From assembly GCF_031202305.1 (NCBI RefSeq), contig NZ_CP101731.1, positions 3,412,501 to 3,476,500 on the forward strand: 64,000 nt of DNA. The letters are read 5' to 3'. Below, one piece after another: positions 49,745 to 58,045 of this stretch (position 1 is its first letter; each line of letters opens with the position of its first letter). Source of the stretch: Pelagibacterium sp. 26DY04 (lineage in GTDB: Bacteria; Pseudomonadota; Alphaproteobacteria; Rhizobiales; Devosiaceae). The position numbers and the translations under genes were made by a program. The notes beneath the pieces were generated by a model. It searched no databases and was not told the DNA's origin. It saw only the letters and a program-made list of their open reading frames with translations.

Positions 49745-50698
49745 TCAATCTTCGTGCGGTGTCACCGCCACGCCCGCCTGCGGATCGGCGGCCACTGGCG
49801 GTGGCAGTGGCGTGTGGCGCTGGCGCTCGCGCAATAGCGTCAAAAGGCCCGAAGCGATGATGAGGACGATACCAAAGACCATGGGCAGATCGACCAATTC
49901 ACCGAAAAATACATAGCCGATGACCAGCGCCCAGAGCATCTGGCTGTACTGGGTGGGCGCCACATAGGCGGCGGGCGCATGGGCCGCCGACATCATCATC
50001 AAAACATTGGCGAGCGCGGCCAGCAGGCCATAGCCGGCAAGGAACAGCCATTGCTCGGGAGAGGGCATCGTAAACACCGGGATCATGGCGATGCCGCAGA
50101 TGATCAGCCATCCCAGTACACCCGCGCCATAAAGCGAGAGGTTCTTTTCCTTGGGGCCCATCGCCCGGAAGATGATGATCGAGATCGCCCCGCTCAATCC
50201 ACCGAAGATCGCCCCCAGATGGCCGATCGACAGCTCGCGGAAACCGGGCCTGAGGATGATCAGCACGCCGATGAACCCCACGATCACCGCGCCCCAGCGC
50301 CTGATGCCGACTTTCTCCTTGAGGAAAAACACCGACATGATGGTGACGAAGGACGGCAGCAGGAAGATCAGCGAAAACGCTTCGGCCATGGGCAGATAGC
50401 TGAATGCTGTGACGCTCCCCACAGCGCCCACGCCCGAAGACACGAACCGCACCAGCCACAGCGGGCGATTGGTGGTCCGCACGATATCGCTCCACTGGTC
50501 CCCCGGCCGCCGCAGGAAGGGCAGCGCCACGAAGCCGAAGGCCGCGCCGAAAAAAGCGATCTCGAACGGATTGATCGCCCCATGCAGGAATTTGATGAAT
50601 GCGTCGCTCCAGGCAAAGACGGCAAAGGCGGAGAACGCCAGTATAAGGCCATAGCCCACCCTGTTCTGTGCCGCCGAATTGAGAACTGCCGTTGCCAT
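49745..50698 (-). CDS. DMT family transporter (EamA)
   Basis: A 317-residue ten-helix transporter made of two EamA repeats. Seen: FAWSDAFIKFLHGAINPFEI, VTAFSYLPMAEAFSLIFLLP, FFLKEKVGIRRWGAVIVGF, and in the second half AHAPAAYVAPTQYSQMLWAL and VFFGELVDLPMVFGIVLII. These are drug/metabolite exporters or importers of unknown cargo. I take the ATG at 50698, which has CGGAG 7 bases upstream, over a TTG at 50701. The leader carries a terminator-like hairpin and two more palindromes. Confidence 0.88.
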   Translation of the reverse strand: MATAVLNSAAQNRVGYGLILAFSAFAVFAWSDAFIKFLHGAINPFEIAFFGAAFGFVALPFLRRPGDQWSDIVRTTNRPLWLVRFVSSGVGAVGSVTAFSYLPMAEAFSLIFLLPSFVTIMSVFFLKEKVGIRRWGAVIVGFIGVLIILRPGFRELSIGHLGAIFGGLSGAISIIIFRAMGPKEKNLSLYGAGVLGWLIICGIAMIPVFTMPSPEQWLFLAGYGLLAALANVLMMMSAAHAPAAYVAPTQYSQMLWALVIGYVFFGELVDLPMVFGIVLIIASGLLTLLRERQRHTPLPPPVAADPQAGVAVTPHED

Positions 50699-50715
50699 CA
50701 AGCACTCCGAACCTG

Positions 50716-50844
50716 AAACAATAAAGCGGCCCCAAGACTGGCGGGGCCGCTGCTGCCGTTACCGCGCCTAACCGCTCCTGTCTCGCCCGACAAAGCGCAT
50801 AGCGGCTCTGCATGACATGCAGGCGTCGGCGTTCCAGGAACGCC
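50716..50844 (-). ncRNA. Candidate structured leader RNA or small RNA upstream of the EamA gene
   Basis: On the minus strand three strong inverted repeats follow each other: GGCGTTCC T GGAACGCC (50828-50844), CTGCATG T CATGCAG (50808-50822) and AGCGGCCCC..GGGGCCGCT (50725-50751). The last is followed by TTTATTGTTT, which resembles an intrinsic terminator 18 bases before the EamA start. This could be an attenuated leader or a small RNA of ~130 nt. I recognise no known RNA family. Confidence 0.4.
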
Positions 50845-50895
50845 TCGGCCCGTTCGGCATTGTGGCTAGGCACCCTACCCCCAAAGGAGGAGCTT

Positions 50896-51267
50896 ATGAT
50901 CAGTAAGCCGCTTGCCGCCACGCTCGCTCTTGCCACGTCGTCGCTGCTGTCGCTGACCTCGGCGGGCTTTGCCCAGACCGTCGGCGGTCAGGAGATCAGC
51001 GAGGCCGATTGGCCCATCGTTGAGAACCATTGCGCCGAACTGGCCGGCCAACCGCTCGAAGATCCCGCCGAGCAAGGCGCTTCCGGCGAGGCCACCGACA
51101 CACCCGCCGATACCGACGCCCGCGCCGATCAGGGCATGCCCCAGGAAATGCTCTCCGAAGGCACCGCCGATGAACCCGCGGAAGAAAACGAGGACCTTGC
51201 CACAGTCGATCTCGATGCCATCACGCTTGAGGATTGCACCGACGCAGGTCTCGTCGCCGAGCAATGA
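50896..51267 (+). CDS. Small acidic exported protein of unknown function
   Basis: A 123-residue protein. The ATG at 50896 follows a near-perfect ribosome site (AAAGGAGG). It starts with a signal peptide (SKPLAATLALATSSLLSLTS, cleavage at the FAQ site). The mature part begins QTVGGQEISEADWPIVENHC and contains a long Asp/Glu/Ala-rich disordered section, with a second Cys in LEDCTDAGLV, so the two cysteines may pair. No known domain. It stands alone, divergent from the EamA gene and ahead of the sugar transport operon. Confidence 0.7.
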   Translation: MISKPLAATLALATSSLLSLTSAGFAQTVGGQEISEADWPIVENHCAELAGQPLEDPAEQGASGEATDTPADTDARADQGMPQEMLSEGTADEPAEENEDLATVDLDAITLEDCTDAGLVAEQ

Positions 51268-51324
51268 GGCCATTGCCGCTCTTGCGGCGAAATCTCTTCC
51301 TGGTTGCAGGCGAAAACCGCGATC

Positions 51325-51355
51325 TTGACTCACTCTGCAACCGGTTGCATAAATG
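51325..51355 (+). promoter_or_regulatory. Predicted promoter of the sugar ABC operon
   Basis: TTGACT (51325-51330), and a -10 element in the CATAAATG stretch starting near 51348. The LacI-type operator fills the spacer between them, a position that blocks RNA polymerase directly. Confidence 0.6.
51336..51349. promoter_or_regulatory. LacI-family operator OA
   Basis: A perfect 14-bp palindrome TGCAACCGGTTGCA with the central CG expected of LacI/GalR sites. A near-identical site precedes operon B at 59,416. Confidence 0.8.
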
Positions 51356-51396
51356 TCTTGTGCTAAAAACCGCACGCACGCTTAGTGGAGGAAATC

Positions 51397-52416
51397 TTGC
51401 GCAAATCTGCAATTTTGGTGGCCCTTGCGGCTGCCGGCCTGTCCTCGACCGCATTCGGTCAGGATAGCTTTACCATCGGCCTTTCCAACGGTTTCGTGGG
51501 TAGCGAATGGCGTACCCAGATGATCGAGGAGGCTCAGGCCGCAGCCGAGGCCTGGTCTGAAAACGGGGTGGAAGTCGAAGTCATCGTCCAGAGCGGCAAT
51601 GTCGACGTCCAGGGCCAGATCGGCCACATCCGCAATTTCATCAATCAGGGTGTCGATGCCATCATCATCAACCCCCAGAGCCCGACCGCTTTCGATCCGG
51701 TCTTTGCCCAGGCCGCCGCTGCCGGCATCCTCGTGATCGCCACCGACGCCGAAGTCTCCTCCCCCGACGCCATCTATGTCGGCATCGACCAGAAGCAGTA
51801 TGGCGTGCAGGCCGCCGAATGGTTGGTTGAAACGCTCGGCGGCGAAGGCAATGTCGTCACCATCGACGGCATCGCCGGCAACCCCGCTAACGAGGCCCGC
51901 GTCGCTGGCTATGAGGAAGTCTTCGCCCAGCATGAGGGCATCAATGTCCTCAATCAGGCCAATGCCAACTGGGATCAGGCACAGGGTCAGCAGGTAATGC
52001 AGAACCTGCTCGCTACCTATCCCGATATCGATGGCGTTCTGGTCCAGGACGGCATGGCCGACGGCGCCTGGCGCGCCATCGAGGCGGCCGGCCGCACTGA
52101 GGACATTGCCGCCACCGGTGAAATCCGCCGCGACTTCCTGGTACGCTGGCAGGAGCAGGGCCTCAATTCGGCCGCTTCGGTCAACCCTCCGGGCGTGATG
52201 GCCTCGGCGCTCAATGTCGCCGTGCTCGCGCTGCAGGGCAATGAGTTCCGCGAAGACGTGTTCACCGGCCAGTATGGCAATGCCATCTATATCCCGATCC
52301 CGTTCGTCGATAACGACAACCTCGCCGAGAACGTGGCTGCTTCCGAAGGACAGCCGGGCTACTGGTCGGTCACCGCAGTCGTGACCCCGGAAGAAGCCCA
52401 GGAATTCTTCCAGTAA
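51397..52416 (+). CDS. Sugar ABC transporter substrate-binding protein (RbsB type)
   Basis: A 339-residue periplasmic binding protein of the ribose/galactose type (Peripla_BP_4). It begins with TTG at 51397, five bases after GGAGG, giving a normal signal peptide (RKSAILVALAAAGLSSTAFG). Typical parts: FTIGLSNGFVGSEWRTQMIE, FINQGVDAIIINPQSPTAFD, VDGIAGNPANEARVAGYEEV and LATYPDIDGVLVQDGMADGA. The ligand is not known; context points to a glycoside-derived sugar. It is the first gene of the operon that runs to the Gfo/Idh gene, and a hairpin follows it. Confidence 0.92.
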   Translation: MRKSAILVALAAAGLSSTAFGQDSFTIGLSNGFVGSEWRTQMIEEAQAAAEAWSENGVEVEVIVQSGNVDVQGQIGHIRNFINQGVDAIIINPQSPTAFDPVFAQAAAAGILVIATDAEVSSPDAIYVGIDQKQYGVQAAEWLVETLGGEGNVVTIDGIAGNPANEARVAGYEEVFAQHEGINVLNQANANWDQAQGQQVMQNLLATYPDIDGVLVQDGMADGAWRAIEAAGRTEDIAATGEIRRDFLVRWQEQGLNSAASVNPPGVMASALNVAVLALQGNEFREDVFTGQYGNAIYIPIPFVDNDNLAENVAASEGQPGYWSVTAVVTPEEAQEFFQ

Positions 52417-52426
52417 CAATCGCATA

Positions 52427-52465
52427 GACCATCCGGGCGCCCCCCTTGGGTTGGCCCGGATGGTC
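52427..52465 (+). other. Intercistronic hairpin after the binding-protein gene
   Basis: A 12-bp perfect stem GACCATCCGGGC / GCCCGGATGGTC with a 15-base loop and no T-run. Such hairpins after binding-protein genes usually protect the upstream mRNA from 3' decay, so the binding protein is made in excess over the membrane parts. Confidence 0.7.
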
Positions 52466-52515
52466 CAATAAGAATACTCGAGATCGGCGCCTCCGGCAGC
52501 CGACGAGGAGGACAG

Positions 52516-54012
52516 ATGTCTGTTGCGCTTCAAGCCAAGGACGTGGTCAAGCATTTCGGCGCCGTCAAGGCGCTGGTCGATGGGCAGCTTTCCGTGGAGG
52601 AAGGCGAAATCCATGCGCTCATGGGCGCCAATGGCTGCGGCAAGAGCACGCTGTGCAAGATCATCGCCGGCGCCGTGTCGCCAACCTCGGGCGAGATCGT
52701 CTTTGAAGGCCAGCGGGCCGATTTCTCCAGCCCCCGCGCCGCCGAACATGCCGGTATCGCGCTGTTCTATCAGGAACTGAGCCTCATTCCGCAATTGAGC
52801 GTCGCCGACAATATCTTCCTCGGCCATGAGCCCAAAAAGGGCGCCTTCGTCGACCGCAAGGCGCTCCGTGAAAAATCGGCCGAACTCATCGCGCTTTTCG
52901 ACGGTGTCGCCGGGGTGGGCCTGGACCCCGACGTCATCGTTGCCGACCTGCCGCCCGATCAGCGTCAGATCGTCGAAATCCTGAAAGTCTTCGCCAAGAA
53001 CCCGCGCCTGATGATCATGGACGAGGCGACCGCCGCCCTCGATGGCCGTCAGTCGGAGCGCTTTTTCGACATCCTGCGCCAAAAAAAGGCGCAAGGTGTC
53101 TCCACCATCATGATCTCGCACCGGCTTGATGAAGTCTTCGCCGTTTGTGACCGCATCACCGTCATGCGCAATGGCGCAACCATCACCTCAGTCGATACCG
53201 CCGCCACGACGCGCGAAGAGGTGGTTCACAACATGGTCGGCGATGTCACCGCCCCCGCCCGCCGCGACCGTTCCGCCGAACCCGCTGGCGAAGTGACCCT
53301 CGAAGTCCGCAACCTGAGAAATTTCCGCGTTTCCAACGTGTCCCTCAAGGCCCACCGCGGCGAGATCCTCGGCCTTGCCGGCCTGCAGGGCCAGGGTCAG
53401 TCGGCGCTGCTCCAAGGCCTGTTCGGCGCCCGGCCCTTTACCGAGGGCGAATTGCGATTCGAAGGTCGCGCGCTTTCGATCAAGCGCCCTGGCCAGGCCG
53501 TTCGCGAAGGCTTTGCCTATGTTTCGGGCGATCGCGCCCGCGACGCGGCCCTGGGCGGGCGCTCGATCTTTGAAAACCTCGTCAGCGCGCTGACCGTCCG
53601 CGAGCGATTGAAGATCGTCAACCCGGGAACCCTCAAGCCTCGCGTCGAGGAGGTTTCAAAGGGTTTGAAGACCAAATTTTCTCATCTCGATGCGCCGATC
53701 GGCACGCTATCGGGCGGCAACCAGCAAAAGATCTTCATCTCCCGCTGGCTGGCAACCAAGCCCAAGCTCCTGCTGCTCGACGACCCCACCAAGGGTATCG
53801 ATCTGGGCGCCAAGTCGGACCTTTTCGCCTTGATGCGGCAATTGGCCGATGGCGGCGCCACCATTCTTTTCTATTCGTCGGAAGATTCGGAAATCCTCGA
53901 CTATGCCGACCGGGTCATCGTTTTCAATGGCGGTGAAATCTCGGCCGAACTCATGGGCGATGCCATCAATCCGGTCAATCTGGCCCGCGCCGCTTTCGGG
54001 GAGGCTGCATGA
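52516..54012 (+). CDS. Sugar ABC transporter ATPase (RbsA/MglA type, two ABC domains)
   Basis: A 498-residue fused double ATPase. Domain 1 has Walker A GANGCGKSTL (about 36), the signature replaced by DLPPDQRQIVEI, and Walker B MIMDEATAALDGRQ. Domain 2 has a degenerate Walker A (GLQGQGQSALLQG, no Lys) but an intact LSGGNQQKIFISRW signature and LLLLDDPTKGIDLGAK. This asymmetry is normal for RbsA/MglA proteins. It starts 99 bases after the binding-protein gene and overlaps the first permease by 4 bases. Confidence 0.95.
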   Translation: MSVALQAKDVVKHFGAVKALVDGQLSVEEGEIHALMGANGCGKSTLCKIIAGAVSPTSGEIVFEGQRADFSSPRAAEHAGIALFYQELSLIPQLSVADNIFLGHEPKKGAFVDRKALREKSAELIALFDGVAGVGLDPDVIVADLPPDQRQIVEILKVFAKNPRLMIMDEATAALDGRQSERFFDILRQKKAQGVSTIMISHRLDEVFAVCDRITVMRNGATITSVDTAATTREEVVHNMVGDVTAPARRDRSAEPAGEVTLEVRNLRNFRVSNVSLKAHRGEILGLAGLQGQGQSALLQGLFGARPFTEGELRFEGRALSIKRPGQAVREGFAYVSGDRARDAALGGRSIFENLVSALTVRERLKIVNPGTLKPRVEEVSKGLKTKFSHLDAPIGTLSGGNQQKIFISRWLATKPKLLLLDDPTKGIDLGAKSDLFALMRQLADGGATILFYSSEDSEILDYADRVIVFNGGEISAELMGDAINPVNLARAAFGEAA

Positions 54013-54953
54013 ACGCGCTGGGATTTGTAAGGAGCCGCCCCTGGCTCATCACCGTTCTCGTTCTGGTGCTGCTGGTTGCGATCAATATCGCGCTGCAGCC
54101 CTCGTTCACCAATCCCGGCGTGTTGCGCTCGAATCTCGCCACCTTCCTGCCCCTGGTGCTGGTTGCCATCGGGCAGACCTACGTGATCCTGGCCGGTGAC
54201 ATCGACCTTTCGGTCGGCTCCATCGTGGCGCTGGCCAATGTGGTGACCGTCACCGTGATCGCCGCCATGGGTGGCACCGACCTCGCTATCTGGATCGGCA
54301 TGGCCAGCGGCGTGGGTGTGGGCCTGGCCTGTGGCCTCGTCAATGGCCTCTTGATCTCTGGCCTGCGCTTCCAGCCGATCGTCACGACCTTCGCCACCGG
54401 CATTCTGTTCGCCGCCCTCGCCCTGTGGGTGCTTCCCCAGGCTGGCCTTCCCGTGCCACAGAACTATTGGCGCACCTATGGCGAGAGCTTTTTCGGTGTT
54501 CCGCTGGTTGCCTGGGTCCTGATCTTCGGCGTCGTCTTTACCCTGGTGGTCTCGCGCACCGTGTTCCACAGCCACCTTCTGGCGGCCGGCGGCAATCGTA
54601 CAGGGGCCTTCCAGTCCGGGCTTCGTCTGGGCAGCATTCGCATCGTCTCGTTCATGATCGCGGGGTTCTTTTCGGCCCTTGCCGCTCTATGCCTTACCGG
54701 CGAAACCGCTTCGGGCGATCCGCTCCTGGGCCAGACACTGGCGCTCTCTTCGATTTCGGCGGTGGTGTTGGGCGGCACGGCGCTGGCCGGCGGCTTCGGT
54801 GGTGCCTTCGGCTCGATCATCGGCGCCCTGGTGCTGGGCATGATCGGCAACGTCATCTTCTTTGCCGGCCTGCCTTTCGAATATCAAACGCTCGTCCAGG
54901 GCATCATCGTTCTTCTCGCCCTTGCCGGCGGCGTATTCGTAACGAGGCGGTAA
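54009..54953 (+). CDS. Sugar ABC transporter permease 1 (RbsC type)
   Basis: A 314-residue membrane protein of the BPD_transp_2 family with about 8-10 helices. Seen: NPGVLRSNLATFLPLVLVAI, QTYVILAGDIDLSVGSIVAL (the conserved GxxDLSVGS), VNGLLISGLRFQPIVTTFAT and the coupling region VLGGTALAGGFGGAFGSIIG. It overlaps the ATPase gene by 4 bases. One base separates it from permease 2, so the two probably form a heterodimeric channel. Confidence 0.94.
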   Translation: MNALGFVRSRPWLITVLVLVLLVAINIALQPSFTNPGVLRSNLATFLPLVLVAIGQTYVILAGDIDLSVGSIVALANVVTVTVIAAMGGTDLAIWIGMASGVGVGLACGLVNGLLISGLRFQPIVTTFATGILFAALALWVLPQAGLPVPQNYWRTYGESFFGVPLVAWVLIFGVVFTLVVSRTVFHSHLLAAGGNRTGAFQSGLRLGSIRIVSFMIAGFFSALAALCLTGETASGDPLLGQTLALSSISAVVLGGTALAGGFGGAFGSIIGALVLGMIGNVIFFAGLPFEYQTLVQGIIVLLALAGGVFVTRR

Positions 54954-54954
54954 C

Positions 54955-55923
54955 ATGGCCAATCCAACGTCCCGCATCACATCGATCCTCACCGATCCGC
55001 TCACCCTGGCGATCGGCGCCTCCATCGCCCTGCTGCTGATCGGCGAACTGGTTTCCCCCGGTTTCGCGCAGGGCCAGCAGATCGTGCGGCTTCTGACCGT
55101 CGCCGCCATCCTGGGCATCGTCGCCGCCGGGCAGAACCTCGTGATCCTCGGTGGCCGCGAGGGCATCGATCTTTCCGTCGGCGCCATGATCTCCTTGGGC
55201 GCCGTTCTCGCCGGCAACATGATGAACGGCCAGAACGAAATGATCCCGCTTGCCATCCTGGTTGCGGCGGGTGTTCCGTTCCTTATTGGCCTCATCAACG
55301 GTCTCGGCGTCACCTTCGTGCGCATTCCACCCCTGGTGATGACCCTGGGCATGACTGCCGTGATCCAGGGCGGCCTTGTGGTCTATTCCCAGGGCGTGCC
55401 CTCGGGTCAGGCCGCGCCCATGCTCTCGGCTTTCATCAACCGGCCGTTCCTCTTCGGCATTCCCGGCATCCTTTTCGTTTGGGTGCTGATTGCCATCGCC
55501 ATGTGGTTCCTGCTGCGCCGCACCGCCTTCGGCTATGCGGTCTACGCCATGGGCTCCAACGAACGCGCCGCCACCCTCAACGGTATTCCCGTGCGCTTCG
55601 TGCGCGTGATGATTTTCGGGCTCTCGGGTCTCTTCGCCGGCCTCGCCGGGCTCTGCGTCATCGGTTATACCGGCTCGTCCTTCATTTCGGTGGGCGACCA
55701 GTATGTCCTGCCCACGGTGATCGCCGTAGTGATCGGTGGCACTTCGCTCGCCGGCGGTATCGGCGGCTACTGGGGCACAATGGCCGGCGCGGTGGCGCTC
55801 ACCATTCTCCAGAGCGTCCTGATCACGCTCAACATGGACGTGTGGATGCGTCAGGTGATCTTCGGTCTTACACTGCTCGCACTGATGTTGCTCTACGGGC
55901 GCCAGAAACAACTTCGCGTCTAA
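54955..55923 (+). CDS. Sugar ABC transporter permease 2 (RbsC type)
   Basis: A 322-residue paralogue of permease 1, with the same markers: LGGREGIDLSVGAMISLGAV, GLINGLGVTFVRIPPLVMTL and VVIGGTSLAGGIGGYWGTMA. The hydrophobic pattern is equal, but the two are far from identical, so this is an old pair and not a recent copy. The ATG at 54955 lies one base after the permease 1 stop. LacI follows after 4 bases. Confidence 0.94.
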   Translation: MANPTSRITSILTDPLTLAIGASIALLLIGELVSPGFAQGQQIVRLLTVAAILGIVAAGQNLVILGGREGIDLSVGAMISLGAVLAGNMMNGQNEMIPLAILVAAGVPFLIGLINGLGVTFVRIPPLVMTLGMTAVIQGGLVVYSQGVPSGQAAPMLSAFINRPFLFGIPGILFVWVLIAIAMWFLLRRTAFGYAVYAMGSNERAATLNGIPVRFVRVMIFGLSGLFAGLAGLCVIGYTGSSFISVGDQYVLPTVIAVVIGGTSLAGGIGGYWGTMAGAVALTILQSVLITLNMDVWMRQVIFGLTLLALMLLYGRQKQLRV

Positions 55924-55927
55924 CCCT

Positions 55928-56962
55928 ATGCAGGCCAAAAAGAGCATTCACGAAATCGCCAGCATCGCGGGGGTATCCGCCGCGACGGTGTCGCGCGCCC
56001 TGCACAATCCCTCGATGGTCAAAAAAGAAACCCTCGAGCGCGTGCTCAAGATCGTCGAGCAAACCAATTTCGTGTCCAATGCCCAGGCGCGCTCGTTCCG
56101 CCAGCAGACGACGAGAACCGTCGTGCTCCTGGTGCGCGATATCTCCAACCCGTTCTATCTCGAGATCTTCAAGGGGGTGGAGGAAGCGGCTTCCGACGCC
56201 GGCTACAAGGTGCTGATGGCCGATGCGCGCAACGACGAAGCGCGGGTCAAATCCTATATCGACCTCGTGCGCCAGCGGCAGGCCGATGGCGTCATCGTCA
56301 TGCTCGGCAGCCTGCCCTTCGACGTCGCCGCCCATATCGACCGCTCCACTCCCATCGTCGTTGCGTCCGAAGCCCTCCCCGATGTCGATCTGCCCACCGT
56401 GCGCATCGACAACGTCGCGGCGGCCCGCGAGGCGGTGCAGTATCTGATCGCCCAGGGCCACCGCTCCATCGCCCATATCGGCGGGCTGCCCGCCGACTAT
56501 CTGGGCCAGGAGCGGCGCAAGGGCTATGAACTCGCGCTGGCCGACGCCGGCATCGCGATCGATCCCGAGCTTGTCGTTTCGGGCGATTTTTCCATCACTG
56601 CCGGCCGCGAGGCGGCAAGCCGGCTGCTCGACCGCGGCGCGCGTTTTACCGCCATTTTTGCTTCGAGCGACCAGATGGCCATCGGCGCAATCGGCGCGCT
56701 GCGCCAGCAGGGCTTTTCGGTGCCCGCCGACATTTCCGTCATCGGCTTCGACGACATCATCCTCGCCGAAGCGTTCGAGCCGCCACTGACCACAGTACGT
56801 CAGCCCCGGCTGGAGATGGGCCGCAAGGCGATGCAATTGATGATCGGACGACTGGAACACCAGGACCTGCCGTCCGTACACGAATTCAAAACGCGCCTTG
56901 TCGTGCGTGCTTCGGTCGCCGCCCCCCGCGGAGCGATCATCGAGCGGCGGCTGGGCGCCTAA
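55928..56962 (+). CDS. LacI family transcriptional repressor
   Basis: A 344-residue LacI/GalR regulator. The HTH at the N-terminus (KSIHEIASIAGVSAATVSRA, residues 4-23) is followed by hinge helix SNAQARSFRQQ and a ribose-binding-protein-like effector domain with LVRDISNPFYLEIFKGVEEA, IDNVAAAREAVQYLIAQGH and ISVIGFDDIILAEAF. The presence of Ala-Arg in the hinge area fits binding of a palindrome with a central CG. It is the fifth gene of the operon it is likely to repress (site OA), and site OB ahead of operon B matches closely. Confidence 0.95.
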   Translation: MQAKKSIHEIASIAGVSAATVSRALHNPSMVKKETLERVLKIVEQTNFVSNAQARSFRQQTTRTVVLLVRDISNPFYLEIFKGVEEAASDAGYKVLMADARNDEARVKSYIDLVRQRQADGVIVMLGSLPFDVAAHIDRSTPIVVASEALPDVDLPTVRIDNVAAAREAVQYLIAQGHRSIAHIGGLPADYLGQERRKGYELALADAGIAIDPELVVSGDFSITAGREAASRLLDRGARFTAIFASSDQMAIGAIGALRQQGFSVPADISVIGFDDIILAEAFEPPLTTVRQPRLEMGRKAMQLMIGRLEHQDLPSVHEFKTRLVVRASVAAPRGAIIERRLGA

Positions 56963-56978
56963 AAGGAGGTTAATTTCG

Positions 56979-58031
56979 ATGAAAACACTCAAAGGACCGG
57001 CGATCTTTCTTGCACAATTCGCCGGTGAGCAAGCCCCGTTCGATACGCTCGACAACATCACCAAATGGGCTGCCGGCCTGGGCTACAAGGGCGTGCAGGT
57101 GCCCACTCTGGGCAATTTCATCGATCTCGAAAAGGCGGCGTCATCCAAGGATTATTGCGACGAGATCAAGGGCATCGCCGCCGCCAATGGCGTCGAGATC
57201 ACCGAGCTTTCGACCCACCTTCAGGGCCAGCTCGTCGCCGTCCATCCCGCGTACGACACCCTGTTCGACGGCTTCGCGGTCCCCGAAGTGCGCGGCAATC
57301 CCAAGGCGCGGCAGGAATGGGCGGTCAATCAGTTGATGCTCTCTGCCAAGGCCTCGCACAATCTGGGGCTCACCGAACACGCGACGTTCTCGGGCGCTTT
57401 GGCCTGGCCCTATGTCTATCCCTGGCCGCAGCGCCCGGCCGGACTGGTCGAGGAAGCCTTCGACGAACTGGCGCGCCGCTGGACCCCGATCCTCGATGCG
57501 TTCGAAGAGGCCGGCGTCGATCTGTGCTACGAGATCCACCCGGGCGAGGACCTCCATGACGGGGTCAGCTACGAAATGTTCCTTGAGCGCGTGAACAACC
57601 ACGCCCGCGCCAACCTGCTCTACGATCCGAGCCACTTCGTCCTGCAGCAGCTCGATTATCTCGACTATATCGACATCTATCACGAGCGGATCAGGATGTT
57701 CCACGTCAAGGACGCCGAGTTCAACCCGACCGGGCGTCAAGGCGTTTATGGCGGGTATCAGGGCTGGGTCGAACGTGCCGGGCGCTTCCGTTCTTTGGGC
57801 GACGGGCAGGTCGATTTCGCCGCGATCTTTTCCAAGCTCGCTGCCTATGATTTCGCCGGCTGGGCCGTGCTCGAATGGGAGTGTGCGCTCAAGCACCCCG
57901 AGGACGGAGCGCGTGAAGGCGCCGAGTTCATCAAGAACCACATCATCCGCGTCACCGAAAAGGCCTTCGACGATTTCGCCGGCACCGGAACCGACACGGC
58001 GGCCAACCGCAAGATGCTCGGCATCGACTAA
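56979..58031 (+). CDS. Sugar phosphate isomerase/epimerase-type TIM barrel (cytoplasmic)
   Basis: A 350-residue xylose-isomerase-like TIM barrel without a signal peptide. Markers: GYKGVQVPTLGNFIDLEKAA, FDELARRWTPILDAFEEAGV, LCYEIHPGEDLHDG (metal Glu), LLYDPSHFVLQQLDYLDY (metal Asp and His), RMFHVKDAEFNPTG (metal His, Asp) and VLEWECALKHPEDG (metal Glu). These residues fit one divalent metal. Family relatives epimerise or isomerise keto sugars; YcjR of E. coli is a 3-keto-glycoside 4-epimerase. It has a strong AAAGGAGG ribosome site and lies directly upstream of the Gfo/Idh gene. Confidence 0.9.
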   Translation: MKTLKGPAIFLAQFAGEQAPFDTLDNITKWAAGLGYKGVQVPTLGNFIDLEKAASSKDYCDEIKGIAAANGVEITELSTHLQGQLVAVHPAYDTLFDGFAVPEVRGNPKARQEWAVNQLMLSAKASHNLGLTEHATFSGALAWPYVYPWPQRPAGLVEEAFDELARRWTPILDAFEEAGVDLCYEIHPGEDLHDGVSYEMFLERVNNHARANLLYDPSHFVLQQLDYLDYIDIYHERIRMFHVKDAEFNPTGRQGVYGGYQGWVERAGRFRSLGDGQVDFAAIFSKLAAYDFAGWAVLEWECALKHPEDGAREGAEFIKNHIIRVTEKAFDDFAGTGTDTAANRKMLGID

Positions 58032-58045
58032 AGGGAGAGAGGACA

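Noticed and set aside
49899..50936. Minus-strand frame that runs from the 50,896 gene region through the EamA gene
   Set aside because: It overlaps EamA in another frame, crosses the terminator-like hairpin and covers the strong ribosome site of the plus-strand gene.
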